Positions 7,601 to 16,636 are shown, numbered from the stretch's first letter. The stretch: 33,176 nt of DNA from Bacteroidales bacterium (GCA_003565735.1 PXBB01000161.1:1-33176); one strand, 5' to 3'. The notes: generated from the sequence alone by a model not told the origin. A program made the numbers and translations.

Positions 7601-8443
7601 TTAGTCTTCTTTTTTACAATCATCACTACAATTAAAGCAGTCGTTAATAAGCTTATCGCTAATACCCATGGTAGAATATCCACCATCATTGTAAATTGTT
7701 TGCATTGTTATCATTTTCGTCAAATCGGAAAAGAGCGTAACGCAAAAGTCTGCACAACTTTCGGCTGATGCATTCCCTAATGGCGACATACAGTCGGCAT
7801 AATGTGCAAATGCTTTAAAGCCTTTGACGCCTTGCCCTGCCGTTGTTACAGTAGGAGATTGTGACACTGCGTTTATGCGTACTTTTCGTGCGACACCGTA
7901 ATGGTAACCAAAGCTACGCACAATAGATTCGAGCATAGCTTTAGCCTGTGCCATATCGCTATAAGATGAAAATGTCCGTCCAGAAGCAATGTAAGATAAG
8001 GTCACAACAGACCCCCAAGTACTAATAGCATCTTTCCGGCGTGCAACCGACAATACTTTATGCAATGACATCGCAGAAACATCAAGAGTTTTTTTGAAAT
8101 AATCGTAGTTTAATTCAGTGTAATGTAAACCTTTTCTTACATTTGGAGACATGCCGACGGCATGCAGTATGAAATCAATACGGCCACCCATAAGCTTCAT
8201 GCTTTCGTCAAAAAGCTTCTCTAAATCCTTTATTGAGGTAATATCTGCTGGTATTACTGGCATGTCGCCACACTGAGAAGCTAAATCAAAAATGTCTTTT
8301 TTTCTCAAAGCAATTGGTGCATTGGTTAATGTAAAAATTGCGCCTTCTTCATAACAACGTTTTGCTACTTTCCAAGCTATTGAATTAGAATCTAAAGCAC
8401 CGAAAATAATGCCCCGCTTACCACTAAGTAAATTGTAAGTCAT
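7601..8443 (-). CDS. fabI: Enoyl-[acyl-carrier-protein] reductase (NADH)
   Basis: A 280-residue member of the short-chain dehydrogenase superfamily, catalysing the last reduction of the fatty-acid elongation cycle in the cytoplasm. Visible FabI features are the N-terminal nucleotide-binding loop ending in SNSIAW, LHAVGMSP at residues 93-100, and the catalytic set Y151 (LSY), Y161 and K168 (YSDMAQAK), followed by INAVSQSPTVT. The C-terminus is odd: after the usual YNDGGYSTMGIS it ends with C269, C272 and C276, a CxxCxxxC cluster in an acidic tail. A -7 element lies 29 nt upstream of the ATG. Confidence 0.95.
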   Translation of the reverse strand: MTYNLLSGKRGIIFGALDSNSIAWKVAKRCYEEGAIFTLTNAPIALRKKDIFDLASQCGDMPVIPADITSIKDLEKLFDESMKLMGGRIDFILHAVGMSPNVRKGLHYTELNYDYFKKTLDVSAMSLHKVLSVARRKDAISTWGSVVTLSYIASGRTFSSYSDMAQAKAMLESIVRSFGYHYGVARKVRINAVSQSPTVTTAGQGVKGFKAFAHYADCMSPLGNASAESCADFCVTLFSDLTKMITMQTIYNDGGYSTMGISDKLINDCFNCSDDCKKED

Positions 8444-8471
8444 ATCAGTATATTTTACGTTAAAAAAGCTG

Positions 8472-8479
8472 CAAAACTA
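8472..8479 (-). promoter_or_regulatory. -7 promoter element of fabI
   Basis: The minus strand reads TAGTTTTG (TAnnTTTG), ending 28 nt before the fabI ATG at 8443. Confidence 0.6.
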
Positions 8480-8635
8480 TAAAAAAAGATACAATCTCAT
8501 TAACAATTAATCTTTAGGGATACTTAGCTACTTATATTATGAAAAGCAAGCTGTCAAAAAGTAAGACCAAAAGATACAATAATGCACCTTAAATTTTTAT
8601 AGAAACATTAAATAGGTAATTCCCATTTTTTTTAA

Positions 8636-9703
8636 TTACTGCGTACGGATAATTTTTTCAGTAATTACGTTATTGTCAAACTCGAATTTGATAAAATAAA
8701 TACCCGGAGTTAAACTAATATCTGATGCATTAAGCCTGTAAGAGTAAACGCCCTGAGGTTGTTTCTCATTCGACACCAAATCATATACTCTTTTACCAGT
8801 AACATCATAAATACCTATGTGCATATTGGTTTTTTCAGCCAGCTCATAGTTGATTTTGATATCATCATTAAACGGGTTTGGAAAAACTGAATAGTTTAAG
8901 AAACCACTTTCTCCTTCAAAGACTGATGTGGTTAAAGGATAGTCGTCATTGTGATATACTCTTTCGTCTTTGCAGTGATACACTCTTTCGTTGATAAAGG
9001 TTTTTTCGCTTCTTTCTGTTTCTCCGTTGGCGAACTGTCGCTCTGTAATAATCGTGGAAATGAGGGGGAATTTTTCGTCAGCAGCATACCATACATAACG
9101 CTGTGTTTGCACTTCTATAACATGGCACTTAGAAAACTGAACGGTATTGGTGGTTTGTTTGACCCTGAGCACCTTTTTCATAATATTTCCAGGTAGCATC
9201 ACAACACCATAAGCATCCGCTTTTAAAGTATAGTTGCCAATAATATCAATATTGTAATTCTGGCGGAATACAGCACTTGACTTTACCTCTCCACTAATGA
9301 AATCGTTATAAGAAAAAGGGTACACCATGCGTTTAACAGGTTTTTCATAAAAAAGTTCATAATCTTCTGTCGTGACTCCTAAAAGACTATAAGCTGATGA
9401 ATTCAAGTCAAAATAATGGAACGCCCCATCTTCGTGCAATACTATATTTGGATTTATAGGCATCAGGTCATTAGATTTTGCTGAGGCTGACTGATGTTGA
9501 CTCAAAACAGTTTTTTTCTGTTTATTAAAAGTGCTGTAATCCCAAAGCATATTCTCGCCACCTTCACCGGGTACTATAAAATTCACCTCAAAAAAATGAG
9601 CCTCATCACCATGTAAAGGTGCATGAGTACTATAGTTTACTACTACCTGAGCATGAAGGCTGACAAAAATAAACGAAAGAACTATTAATATTAAATTTTT
9701 CAT
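8636..9703 (-). CDS. Secreted protein with T9SS type A sorting domain
   Basis: 355 residues from ATG 9703. The signal peptide is MKNLILIVLSFIFVSLHAQ. The middle (about 20-265) is an all-beta extracellular region without a motif I can name. The last 85 or so residues are a T9SS type A C-terminal sorting domain: SVFPNPFNDD, then IYDVTGKRVYDL, then GIYFIKF and a terminal basic IIRTQ. These domains direct export through the type IX secretion system and attachment to the cell surface. An in-frame ATG at 9739 would add 12 residues, but a promoter -7 element at 9727-9734 lies downstream of it, so 9703 is the better start. Function is unknown. Confidence 0.9.
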   Translation of the reverse strand: MKNLILIVLSFIFVSLHAQVVVNYSTHAPLHGDEAHFFEVNFIVPGEGGENMLWDYSTFNKQKKTVLSQHQSASAKSNDLMPINPNIVLHEDGAFHYFDLNSSAYSLLGVTTEDYELFYEKPVKRMVYPFSYNDFISGEVKSSAVFRQNYNIDIIGNYTLKADAYGVVMLPGNIMKKVLRVKQTTNTVQFSKCHVIEVQTQRYVWYAADEKFPLISTIITERQFANGETERSEKTFINERVYHCKDERVYHNDDYPLTTSVFEGESGFLNYSVFPNPFNDDIKINYELAEKTNMHIGIYDVTGKRVYDLVSNEKQPQGVYSYRLNASDISLTPGIYFIKFEFDNNVITEKIIRTQ

Positions 9704-9726
9704 ATCTGATTTTTTTATAATTTTTA

Positions 9727-9734
9727 CAAAATTA
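9727..9734 (-). promoter_or_regulatory. -7 promoter element of the T9SS-sorted protein gene
   Basis: The minus strand reads TAATTTTG, 23 nt upstream of ATG 9703. It settles the start choice because the alternative ATG at 9739 is upstream of it. Confidence 0.65.
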
Positions 9735-9808
9735 CACATAATATTATGAATAAATAGAAAAAAAACAGAAAAAATTTTGAAAGAAATTCCTTATTAAAAA
9801 AAAAATTA

Positions 9809-9816
9809 TAATTTTG
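9809..9816 (+). promoter_or_regulatory. -7 promoter element of tRNA-Pro
   Basis: TAATTTTG ends 10 nt before the first base of the tRNA, the expected spacing for a short leader. Confidence 0.7.
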
Positions 9817-9826
9817 CCAAAAATAT

Positions 9827-9899
9827 CGGGGTGTGGCGCAGTTGGTAGCGTACTTGCATGGGGTGCAAGGGGTCGGAAGTTCGAGTCTTCTCACCCCGA
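9827..9899 (+). tRNA. tRNA-Pro (anticodon GGG)
   Basis: A 73-nt cloverleaf. The acceptor stem CGGGGTG/CACCCCG pairs in all 7 positions; the D arm is GCGC-AGTTGGTA-GCGT; the anticodon stem CTTGC/GCAAG (9853-9857, 9865-9869) encloses ATGGGGT with anticodon GGG at 9860-9862; the T loop is TTCGAGT. The C1-G72 pair and the discriminator A fit bacterial tRNA-Pro. The CCA end is not encoded (CTA follows the discriminator region). Confidence 0.97.
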
Positions 9900-10137
9900 C
9901 TAAAAGTCGGTTAAAATTTTATTTAAGCCTTTAGCAGATATGTTTTTAACATCCGTTAATTACAGCGTGGTATATTAGTAAATACCGTAAACCACATACA
10001 ATATTCAAGTCTTTTTTATCATACTATCCTTAAAGGGATTAGTTTTTTTGTGTTGTCAAGACAATTTAGCCAGCCCGTCAAAATTTTTCAAAAAACAAAT
10101 AAAACCTGTTTTTTTCTATAAATACAATTGTAATTTA

Positions 10138-10145
10138 TATTTTTG
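10138..10145 (+). promoter_or_regulatory. -7 promoter element of pckA
   Basis: TATTTTTG matches TAnnTTTG and ends 37 nt before the pckA ATG at 10183. Confidence 0.7.
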
Positions 10146-10182
10146 CAGCTTTAAATTCATTAAGAAATAACACCAAATCATT

Positions 10183-12471
10183 ATGTCAAAAGAAAAGATA
10201 GATTTAAGCATTTATGGTATTGAAGAGCCTGCAGAGATTTTTCATAATTTATCTTATGAAGAGTTATTTTTGCACGAAACGAATTCTGACCTTAAAACCT
10301 ATGAAAAAGGTTTTGAAACAGATACAGGTGCTGTAGCAGTTGATACAGGAATATTTACAGGACGTTCGCCAAAAGATAAGTACATCGTTAAGGAAAATAT
10401 GTCGGGCCATAACATATGGTGGTCAAATCCTGAGAAGAAAGGAAGTGATAACAAACCAATCAATGAAGAGGTGTGGAATGATCTTTTAGGTATTTCACAA
10501 AAACAACTGTCGGGTAAAAAGCTTTATGTAACTGATGCTTATTGTGGAGCAAATGAAAATTCCCGAATAAAAATTCGTGTTATTACGGAGGTGGCATGGA
10601 TGTCTCATTTTGTGAAAAACATGTTTATTACACCCAAACCGGAAGAACTTGAAAATTTTGAGCCTGATTTTATCATGTTAAATGCATGTAAAGCCGTTAA
10701 CCCAAAATGGGTTGAACATGGTTTGAACAGCGATGTGTATGTTGCCTTCAACCTTAAGGAGAAAATGGCTGTTGTTGGTGGCACATGGTATGGAGGGGAG
10801 ATTAAGAAAGGCTTTTTCTCTATTATGAATTATTTTTTTCCTTTACGTGGCATTGCTTCAATGCACTGCTCGGCGAATATGGGGCCAAACGGCGATACAG
10901 CTATCTTTTTCGGTTTATCGGGAACAGGCAAAACCACACTGTCGGCAGACCCTGAAAGGTTTCTTATAGGCGACGACGAACATGGTTGGGATGATGACGG
11001 AATTTTCAATTTTGAAGGAGGATGCTACGCTAAGTGCATTAACTTAAGTAAGGAAAATGAACCTGATATATATAATGCTATAAGACGCAATGCACTTTTG
11101 GAAAATGTTGTTTATGATGAAGAAAGTGGCGAGATAAATTTTAAAGACAGCTCTAAAACTGAAAATACGCGTGTTTCTTATCCGTTAGAGCATATTAGTA
11201 ATATAGTACGTCCTATATCGAAGGGGGGACATCCAAAAAATATTATTTTTCTGACCGCTGATGCCTTTGGCGTTTTTCCTCCTGTCTCTAAGCTCACTAA
11301 AGATCAGGCCATGTACTATTTTTTAAGTGGTTACACTGCAAAACTTGCAGGTACAGAAAGAGGTATCAAAGAGCCTATGCCTGCTTTTTCTTCTGCTTTT
11401 GGTGCCGCTTTTTTATTGTTACACCCAACTGTTTATGCCGAACAATTAGGTGATAAAATGGAGAAGCATGGTGCCAGTGCATTTCTTGTCAATACCGGTT
11501 GGATCGGAGGCCCATATGGCATAGGTAAACGTATTGACATACAATCAACACGCAACATCATCAAGTCTATTCTTGACGGTTCAATAAACGATACAGAATA
11601 TATTGAACTTCCTACTTTTGGTTTACATGTTCCAAAGCATGTTAATGGCGTGGAACCTGCAATACTCAACCCACGAAAAAACTGGAAATATGAAACTGCT
11701 TATGTCAAGCAAGCAGAAAGCCTTGCAGAAAAGTTTATTGCTAATTTTGAAAACTTTACCGATACCGATGAAGGTAAAAGACTGGTAGCAGCCGGACCGA
11801 AAAATAAGTTTATGAAGCAATACTATCAGTATTACGAGCGTAAGGTAAAAGGTATGCAGCAAAACTTCAAAGAAGAGATAGCCCGATTGAAAGACCAGAT
11901 TTTTATTTTACAAAACTCTTTTAGTGAGTATATTTCATTTAATTCAATCAATACAGATTATAAAAAACGAAAACTTCACCGTCATATTCCAGTAGAAATA
12001 TTTGTTGGCACAGAAGACCAGGAGCTTTTAAAAAATACCATTTCTGCTGTGAATAATCTTATTGAAGAGGCCGGCTTCAGTTTCTACAAACCAGACAACA
12101 ATTATAAAGATTTTATTCAATGTATGGCACGTTCTAATGAACCACTTGATATTGACGGCGTGTATGAAGCTATTGACCGAATGGATGATGCTTTCCTGAA
12201 CATTTCCAAAGGGATTAATTGTAGTGATACCAATATGATAGAAGCTGTTAAAAAACTTATCGATACCTCGACAGATGTAAATAATATTGTCGTTAAAATG
12301 GGGCCTTTGCTGATATTGAAAACAATAAAAGATGCTAAACATGTTGAATTGCAAACCAGGCGACTTTCTATTTCAGGACTTATTCATGTTGATAAAAATA
12401 TGGAACTTCTCAAAAACCCACAAAAACTGATCAGCGAACTAAACTCTTTTACAAATATTTATTTTTATTAA
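10183..12471 (+). CDS. pckA: ATP-dependent phosphoenolpyruvate carboxykinase with about 222-residue C-terminal extension
   Basis: 762 residues. Residues 1-540 align end to end with ATP-type PEPCK (oxaloacetate + ATP to PEP + CO2 + ADP; gluconeogenesis, or the reverse in anaerobes): [12 protein letters not shown], the [12 protein letters not shown] lid region, P-loop GLSGTGKT at 244-251, the metal site [10 protein letters not shown], and [19 protein letters not shown]. The enzyme normally ends at AAGPK, here residue 540. Unusually the frame continues: residues about 541-590 are a charged, coiled-coil-like stretch ([20 protein letters not shown]), then about 600-762 is an apparent alpha/beta domain starting [16 protein letters not shown] and including [12 protein letters not shown] near the end. 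I do not recognise this domain. It may be regulatory or oligomerising, or a fused former neighbour. The DUF5606 gene follows after 88 nt. Confidence 0.93.
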   Translation: MSKEKIDLSIYGIEEPAEIFHNLSYEELFLHETNSDLKTYEKGFETDTGAVAVDTGIFTGRSPKDKYIVKENMSGHNIWWSNPEKKGSDNKPINEEVWNDLLGISQKQLSGKKLYVTDAYCGANENSRIKIRVITEVAWMSHFVKNMFITPKPEELENFEPDFIMLNACKAVNPKWVEHGLNSDVYVAFNLKEKMAVVGGTWYGGEIKKGFFSIMNYFFPLRGIASMHCSANMGPNGDTAIFFGLSGTGKTTLSADPERFLIGDDEHGWDDDGIFNFEGGCYAKCINLSKENEPDIYNAIRRNALLENVVYDEESGEINFKDSSKTENTRVSYPLEHISNIVRPISKGGHPKNIIFLTADAFGVFPPVSKLTKDQAMYYFLSGYTAKLAGTERGIKEPMPAFSSAFGAAFLLLHPTVYAEQLGDKMEKHGASAFLVNTGWIGGPYGIGKRIDIQSTRNIIKSILDGSINDTEYIELPTFGLHVPKHVNGVEPAILNPRKNWKYETAYVKQAESLAEKFIANFENFTDTDEGKRLVAAGPKNKFMKQYYQYYERKVKGMQQNFKEEIARLKDQIFILQNSFSEYISFNSINTDYKKRKLHRHIPVEIFVGTEDQELLKNTISAVNNLIEEAGFSFYKPDNNYKDFIQCMARSNEPLDIDGVYEAIDRMDDAFLNISKGINCSDTNMIEAVKKLIDTSTDVNNIVVKMGPLLILKTIKDAKHVELQTRRLSISGLIHVDKNMELLKNPQKLISELNSFTNIYFY

Positions 12472-12559
12472 CGAGGCATGGAAAAAAGTTATTAAATTTG
12501 CTTTCTAATTGGGCTACTCCCAAAATTTGAATTATTATATTTAAGAAACAGCTTGTATT

Positions 12560-13066
12560 ATGGATTTAACAAAAATTTTATCAGTTTCAGGAAAAGGTGG
12601 GTTATATAAAATTGTAGGGCAAACCAAAAGCGGTATTGTTGCTGAAAGTCTCATCGACAAAAAAAGAATACCTGTGTTTGCAGCCGATAAGATGAGTTCT
12701 CTCGAAGATATTAGAATTTTTACTGAAGTTGGCGACGTCCCACTAAAGGAAGTTTTTAAAAAAATATTTGACAAAGAAAACGGCGGAACAACATCCACAA
12801 AAGCTACTGTCTCTAATGATGAACTAAAAAAATATATGGAAGAAGTACTCCCTGAATATGATAAAGAAAGGGTGTATGTTTCTGATATTAAGAAACTTAT
12901 AAATTGGTACAACCTCCTGCATGAAAATAAACTGCTTGTGTTTGAAGAAGAGGTAGCAGAAGAAAAAACTGATGCTGAGAATGACGATGCTGCTGAGAAA
13001 GAATCATTAGATAATGATGCACAAGAAAATGATGTGGATCAAGCAGAGGACAACAAAGATAAGTAG
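12560..13066 (+). CDS. DUF5606 family protein
   Basis: 168 residues. Residues 1 to about 125 match the Bacteroidetes-conserved DUF5606 family (MDLTKILSVSGKGGLYKIVG, SLIDKKRIPVF, PLKEVFKKIFDKENGG, YDKERVYVSDIKKLINWYN). The rest is a strongly acidic, Asp/Glu-rich low-complexity tail. No signal peptide or membrane helix, so cytoplasmic. Function unknown. It sits 27 nt upstream of pyrK and is probably cotranscribed with it. Confidence 0.88.
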   Translation: MDLTKILSVSGKGGLYKIVGQTKSGIVAESLIDKKRIPVFAADKMSSLEDIRIFTEVGDVPLKEVFKKIFDKENGGTTSTKATVSNDELKKYMEEVLPEYDKERVYVSDIKKLINWYNLLHENKLLVFEEEVAEEKTDAENDDAAEKESLDNDAQENDVDQAEDNKDK

Positions 13067-13093
13067 TAATCAAGAACTTTAGAATAGACGCTC

Positions 13094-13879
13094 ATGGAAG
13101 TCCGAAAGCTCATTGAAGATTTTAGCATATCCAATAAGTATTTTTTGAATGCTGAAACTTTTGTTTTAGAATTAAAACATACTAATATGCTGCCTCCTAT
13201 AGCACCGGGACAATTTGTAGAGGTTGCTGTTGAAAATGCTCCCCACACATTTTTACGAAGGCCTCTTTCCATACACCATGTGGATTATGAAAATAACATA
13301 ATTAGTCTTTTTGTAAAAATTGTTGGCGAGGGCACACGTAAATTGTCTCTTTTGCAAATACAAGACAAAGTCAATATGATTTACCCATTGGGCAGAGGAT
13401 TTACCCTGGAACATAAGAAAAAAGTATTACTGACAGGAGGCGGTTGCGGAATAGCTCCTTTGCTTTATTTGGCAGACAAACTCAAAGAAAATCTATGCGA
13501 GGTTGATATACTACTGGCAGGCAAATCTTCTAACGACATCCTGAGAGCAGATGCTTACAAAAAATTTGGGCACTTGTTAATAACTACCGAAGACGGGTCG
13601 CTTGGTGAAAAAGGACTGATTATTCAACATTCCGTTTTTAAAAACAACTTGCAAAAATATGCCCGTATTTACAGTTGTGGCCCCGAACGTATGATGCAGG
13701 CGGTTGCACGTCTGGCAAAAGCGGCAAAAATTCCAAGTGAAGTTTCACTTGAAAACACTATGGCTTGTGGTATTGGTGCATGCCTTTGTTGCGTAGTTAA
13801 TACAAAAAACGGCCACCAATGTGTTTGTACAGAAGGCCCTGTTTTTGACAGCTCCGAACTTGAAGATTTTCAAAAATAG
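13094..13879 (+). CDS. pyrK: Dihydroorotate dehydrogenase B electron-transfer subunit
   Basis: 261 residues. A ferredoxin-reductase-like fold: an FAD-binding barrel with RRPLS at 55-59, an NAD-binding half opening with LLTGGGCGIAPL at 112-123, and CGPERMM at 195-201. A C-terminal 2Fe-2S site follows, with candidate ligands C225, C230, C233 and C243/C245 (ACGIGACLCC ... CVC). PyrK passes electrons from dihydroorotate via PyrD to NAD+ in pyrimidine synthesis. pyrD, usually the next gene, is not here: the following gene is convergent msrBA only 18 nt away, so PyrD must be encoded elsewhere. Adjacent paralogues (sulfide dehydrogenase / NfnA-type) are an alternative, but the length and single C-terminal cluster fit PyrK. 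Confidence 0.87.
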   Translation: MEVRKLIEDFSISNKYFLNAETFVLELKHTNMLPPIAPGQFVEVAVENAPHTFLRRPLSIHHVDYENNIISLFVKIVGEGTRKLSLLQIQDKVNMIYPLGRGFTLEHKKKVLLTGGGCGIAPLLYLADKLKENLCEVDILLAGKSSNDILRADAYKKFGHLLITTEDGSLGEKGLIIQHSVFKNNLQKYARIYSCGPERMMQAVARLAKAAKIPSEVSLENTMACGIGACLCCVVNTKNGHQCVCTEGPVFDSSELEDFQK

Positions 13880-13897
13880 ATATTAAGGAGCAAAATA

Positions 13898-14884
13898 TCA
13901 AAAAACTTTTTTATAGCTGTGGCAATAAGGGTGGGTGCCTTTTAAATCGTAATAGTCCTGATGGTAATCCTCAGCGATCCAGAATTTTGTGGCTTTTTCT
14001 AATATCGTAGCTACCATATACCCTTTGGCAAATAATGAATCAATTATTTCATCAGCCATTTTTTTCTGATCCTCTCCTTTATAAAAAATTGCAGAGCGGT
14101 ATTGCGTACCTATGTCAGGCCCTTGCCTGTCAACTTGTTCGAAGTCGTGAATTTCAAAAAAATAGCGAACTAAAGATGCATAATTCGTTTTTAATTTATT
14201 AAAAACAACTTTCACAGCTTCGGCATGACCGGTTTTCCCTGAGCAAACCTGTTTATAATCAGGGTTTTCAGTTTCTCCACCCGTATAGCCAGATGTTGCA
14301 GTAAGTACGCCATTAAATTTTTTAAAATAATACTCTACGCCCCAAAAACAACCGGCAGCAAAAATCGCTTCTTCAGTATTCTGAAACGGTAAAAAATCTA
14401 ACGAAATTGAATTAACACAGTGTCTGGTATTTTTACGGGTAAACTGTTCTCCAAAAAACACATGCCCCAAGTGAGCATTACAGGTTGCACAAACTATCTC
14501 AGTCCTGACGCCGTCAGCATCGGGAACATGTCTTACACGGTTTTCTATGGCGCTATCAAAACTTGGCCAACCACAAGAGGAATCAAATTTGTCATGCGAC
14601 TCATATAACGCAGTTTCACATTGTTTACATAAGTAAAACCCTTTTTCGTGATGCTTATTATATTTACCACTGAATGGGGCCTCAGTTCCTTTATGAATAA
14701 TGACATACTTTTCTTCTTCGGTTAAAGCTTTCTTTTTCATATTCTTTTTCTGGTTATTATTTGGTGTTTTTATAGAGCCCCAGCCAACCTGGTATAGTTC
14801 TAAATATAAAAAACAGGAAAGGGTAATAATAATAAAAACAAGTAGAATATTCAATAGCATTTGCTTTGCTGTAAAAAATGCCAT
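13898..14884 (-). CDS. msrBA: Membrane-anchored bifunctional methionine sulfoxide reductase B/A
   Basis: 328 residues. An N-terminal hydrophobic segment (about 9-30) should anchor the enzyme in the inner membrane facing the periplasm. The MsrB domain (about 52-165) has zinc Cys C86/C89 (CKQC) and C132/C135 (CATC) and catalytic C156 in RHCVNS. The MsrA domain (about 172-325) opens with catalytic C179 in GCFWG and includes TGHAEAVKV and GTQYRSAIFY. The fusion reduces both R and S forms of methionine sulfoxide, repairing oxidised proteins. The order B then A is one of the known fusion orders. It fits the oxidative-stress theme of rubrerythrin. The hydrophobic segment contains LSC, but not a good lipobox. 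Confidence 0.94.
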   Translation of the reverse strand: MAFFTAKQMLLNILLVFIIITLSCFLYLELYQVGWGSIKTPNNNQKKNMKKKALTEEEKYVIIHKGTEAPFSGKYNKHHEKGFYLCKQCETALYESHDKFDSSCGWPSFDSAIENRVRHVPDADGVRTEIVCATCNAHLGHVFFGEQFTRKNTRHCVNSISLDFLPFQNTEEAIFAAGCFWGVEYYFKKFNGVLTATSGYTGGETENPDYKQVCSGKTGHAEAVKVVFNKLKTNYASLVRYFFEIHDFEQVDRQGPDIGTQYRSAIFYKGEDQKKMADEIIDSLFAKGYMVATILEKATKFWIAEDYHQDYYDLKGTHPYCHSYKKVF

Positions 14885-15262
14885 CCTCTCCTTTTGTCAG
14901 GTTCTTTGCAGTTTTCAGGGGCTCATTATCGTGCATTTTAAAAACATTAATGATTTTTTATTTAGAGGCAAAATTAGCAAATTTTGCACAGCTATCCTCA
15001 ACAAGCCATTCAATGGTAAGCCATTTCATACGAATTATAAGCTGAAACTTCTTTATGAGACAAAAAAATCATACAGAGATACAATGAAATGTCTGATTTC
15101 AAAGGGACCTCCAGCCGCAATAGATTTTCTAGTAAAGAAATAGTGCCAGTTTAATTTTTGATTAATTCAACTAACTTATTGAATAAGAGTTTTACAGCAA
15201 ATAAACAGTAAAAAACTCACAAACAGAGAAATAAAGCAAAAATATGATAATACACACACAAA
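14885..15262. other. 378-nt intergenic region, no gene seen
   Basis: Spacer between two minus-strand genes. Apart from the msrBA promoter element I see no conserved RNA or coding signal. A plus-strand frame covering 14700-15143 is mostly antisense to msrBA and has no recognisable protein features. Confidence 0.6.
14969..14976 (-). promoter_or_regulatory. -7 promoter element of msrBA
   Basis: The minus strand reads TAATTTTG, 84 nt upstream of the msrBA ATG. Confidence 0.5.
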
Positions 15263-16591
15263 TTATGATGCAGGATGATGGTGTTCGTGAAATTTCTTCA
15301 ATCTGTATTCCAGGTCGGGGAATTGACTTCTTTGAACCAAAGAAACGCATGCCCTGAGTCCTTCATGTCTTTCGCTTCCTGTTATTGTTAATGAAATGGC
15401 ACTGATGCCATAGTAAATAAATTTTTCAATAAGTTCTACACCGGTAAAACCCGGATAAGAAATGGTAAAATAAAAACCATCAGCAATAGGCTGATCTTCG
15501 TCTTTATCGTAAACAATGTTAAAGCCGTTATCAGTGAACATTTTTTTCATGATACTGGCTTTTTCACCATATTCTTTCACAACGTCAATAAAGTTGAACT
15601 TGTCATCATTGGCAGCTTTCAGTATGGCTTTTAGGGCGTATTGTGCAGAGTGAGAGGTGCCTGAACTTAAGGCGTATAAAGTACCAAAAACCATGGCACG
15701 TCCAAAAATATCTGAAGCATAGTAGCGTAGCAGGTCCTCACACTTTTTGGGAAATAGTTTATCAGAAATAACCATCATGCCAATACGCTGTCCGGCATAA
15801 CTAAATGCTTTAGAGCTTGATATAAACAGCACGTAGTTGTCTGTATATTTAGCTACCGTTGGCTGAAAAGGTGGCACGCCCGGCTTGGAGTAATCTTTTC
15901 TGAAATCCATGGCAAAATAAGCCAGATCCTCCATAACAACAACATCATACTTGTTGGCTAACGCTCCAATTATTTGCAGTTCTTTTTCAGTAAAGCAAAT
16001 CCATGAAGGATTATTAGGGTTAGAGTATAGTATGCAAGAGATATTACCTTTTTGCAGATAAACTTCCAGCTTATCCTTCAACTTATCCCCACGGTAGTTG
16101 TAAACATCAAAAGTTTCGTAATTGATGCCCAAAATTTTATGTTGCTGCTTGTGGACAGGAAAACCGGGGTCAATAAACAGGGTAGTGTCTTTTTCTTTAT
16201 GCATTCTGTTTACAGTCATAAAGGCAGCATAACCACCCTGCATAGAGCCAACAGTGGGGATGCATCCTTGATTAGAAACATCAATATTCATAAAAAGTTT
16301 AACAAAGCGTGAAATTTCATTTTTGAGATCGGCAACACCGTCAATATCCGGGTATATTGATGCCACACCTTTTTTTAAGGCTTCAATTTCAGCATCTACT
16401 CCTATTTGTGCGGGAGGCAATCCCGGAATACCCATTTCCATACGAATAAACTTATCTCCGGTAGCCTGTTCAATCATATCAATTAAGCGCTTAATCTCTC
16501 TTATTGAAGCCTTGCCAACACTGCTTAAATTCATTTCTTTAATCTTCTCATTTACAATCTCGTAATTAATTGGTGTGTCTTTCATAATCAT
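15263..16591 (-). CDS. PLP-dependent aminotransferase, class I/II (fold type I)
   Basis: 442 residues, cytoplasmic. Fold-type-I landmarks are MGIPGLPPAQIG near the N-terminus, the GSMQGGYAAF cofactor-phosphate region, SNPNNPSW, EDLAYFAMDF and the PLP lysine in SSSKAFSYAGQRIG; the C-terminal part carries an Arg-containing substrate site (GLRACVSLV). The substrate cannot be assigned from sequence alone; aspartate/aromatic-type or alanine-type transamination is plausible. The start could be ATG 16591 or ATG 16585 (MIMK). A TAnnTTTG element lies 38 nt upstream. It stands alone between unrelated genes. Confidence 0.9.
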   Translation of the reverse strand: MIMKDTPINYEIVNEKIKEMNLSSVGKASIREIKRLIDMIEQATGDKFIRMEMGIPGLPPAQIGVDAEIEALKKGVASIYPDIDGVADLKNEISRFVKLFMNIDVSNQGCIPTVGSMQGGYAAFMTVNRMHKEKDTTLFIDPGFPVHKQQHKILGINYETFDVYNYRGDKLKDKLEVYLQKGNISCILYSNPNNPSWICFTEKELQIIGALANKYDVVVMEDLAYFAMDFRKDYSKPGVPPFQPTVAKYTDNYVLFISSSKAFSYAGQRIGMMVISDKLFPKKCEDLLRYYASDIFGRAMVFGTLYALSSGTSHSAQYALKAILKAANDDKFNFIDVVKEYGEKASIMKKMFTDNGFNIVYDKDEDQPIADGFYFTISYPGFTGVELIEKFIYYGISAISLTITGSERHEGLRACVSLVQRSQFPDLEYRLKKFHEHHHPAS

Positions 16592-16628
16592 ATGTTTTTA
16601 ATTTCAAATTACAATTTTACATACCCCA

Positions 16629-16636
16629 CAAACCTA
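16629..16636 (-). promoter_or_regulatory. -7 promoter element of the aminotransferase gene
   Basis: The minus strand reads TAGGTTTG, 37 nt upstream of ATG 16591. Confidence 0.55.

Noticed and set aside
9896-9910. Hairpin CCGAC/GTCGG at the 3' end of tRNA-Pro as a terminator or attachment site
   Set aside because: The stem is only 5 bp and includes the acceptor end of the tRNA itself; there is no direct duplication of the tRNA 3' end and no integrase nearby.
11433-11862. Antisense open frames inside pckA
   Set aside because: They overlap the strongly conserved PEPCK reading frame and carry no protein features of their own.
14800-14860. Possible lipoprotein signal in MsrBA (ITLSC)
   Set aside because: The residue three before the Cys is Thr, not Leu/Val/Ile, and the Cys lies within the hydrophobic helix; a membrane anchor explains it better.
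14700-15143. Plus-strand frame of 147 codons opposite and beyond the msrBA start
   Set aside because: Half of it is antisense to the msrBA N-terminus, the rest has no recognisable motif, and there is no promoter at its start.
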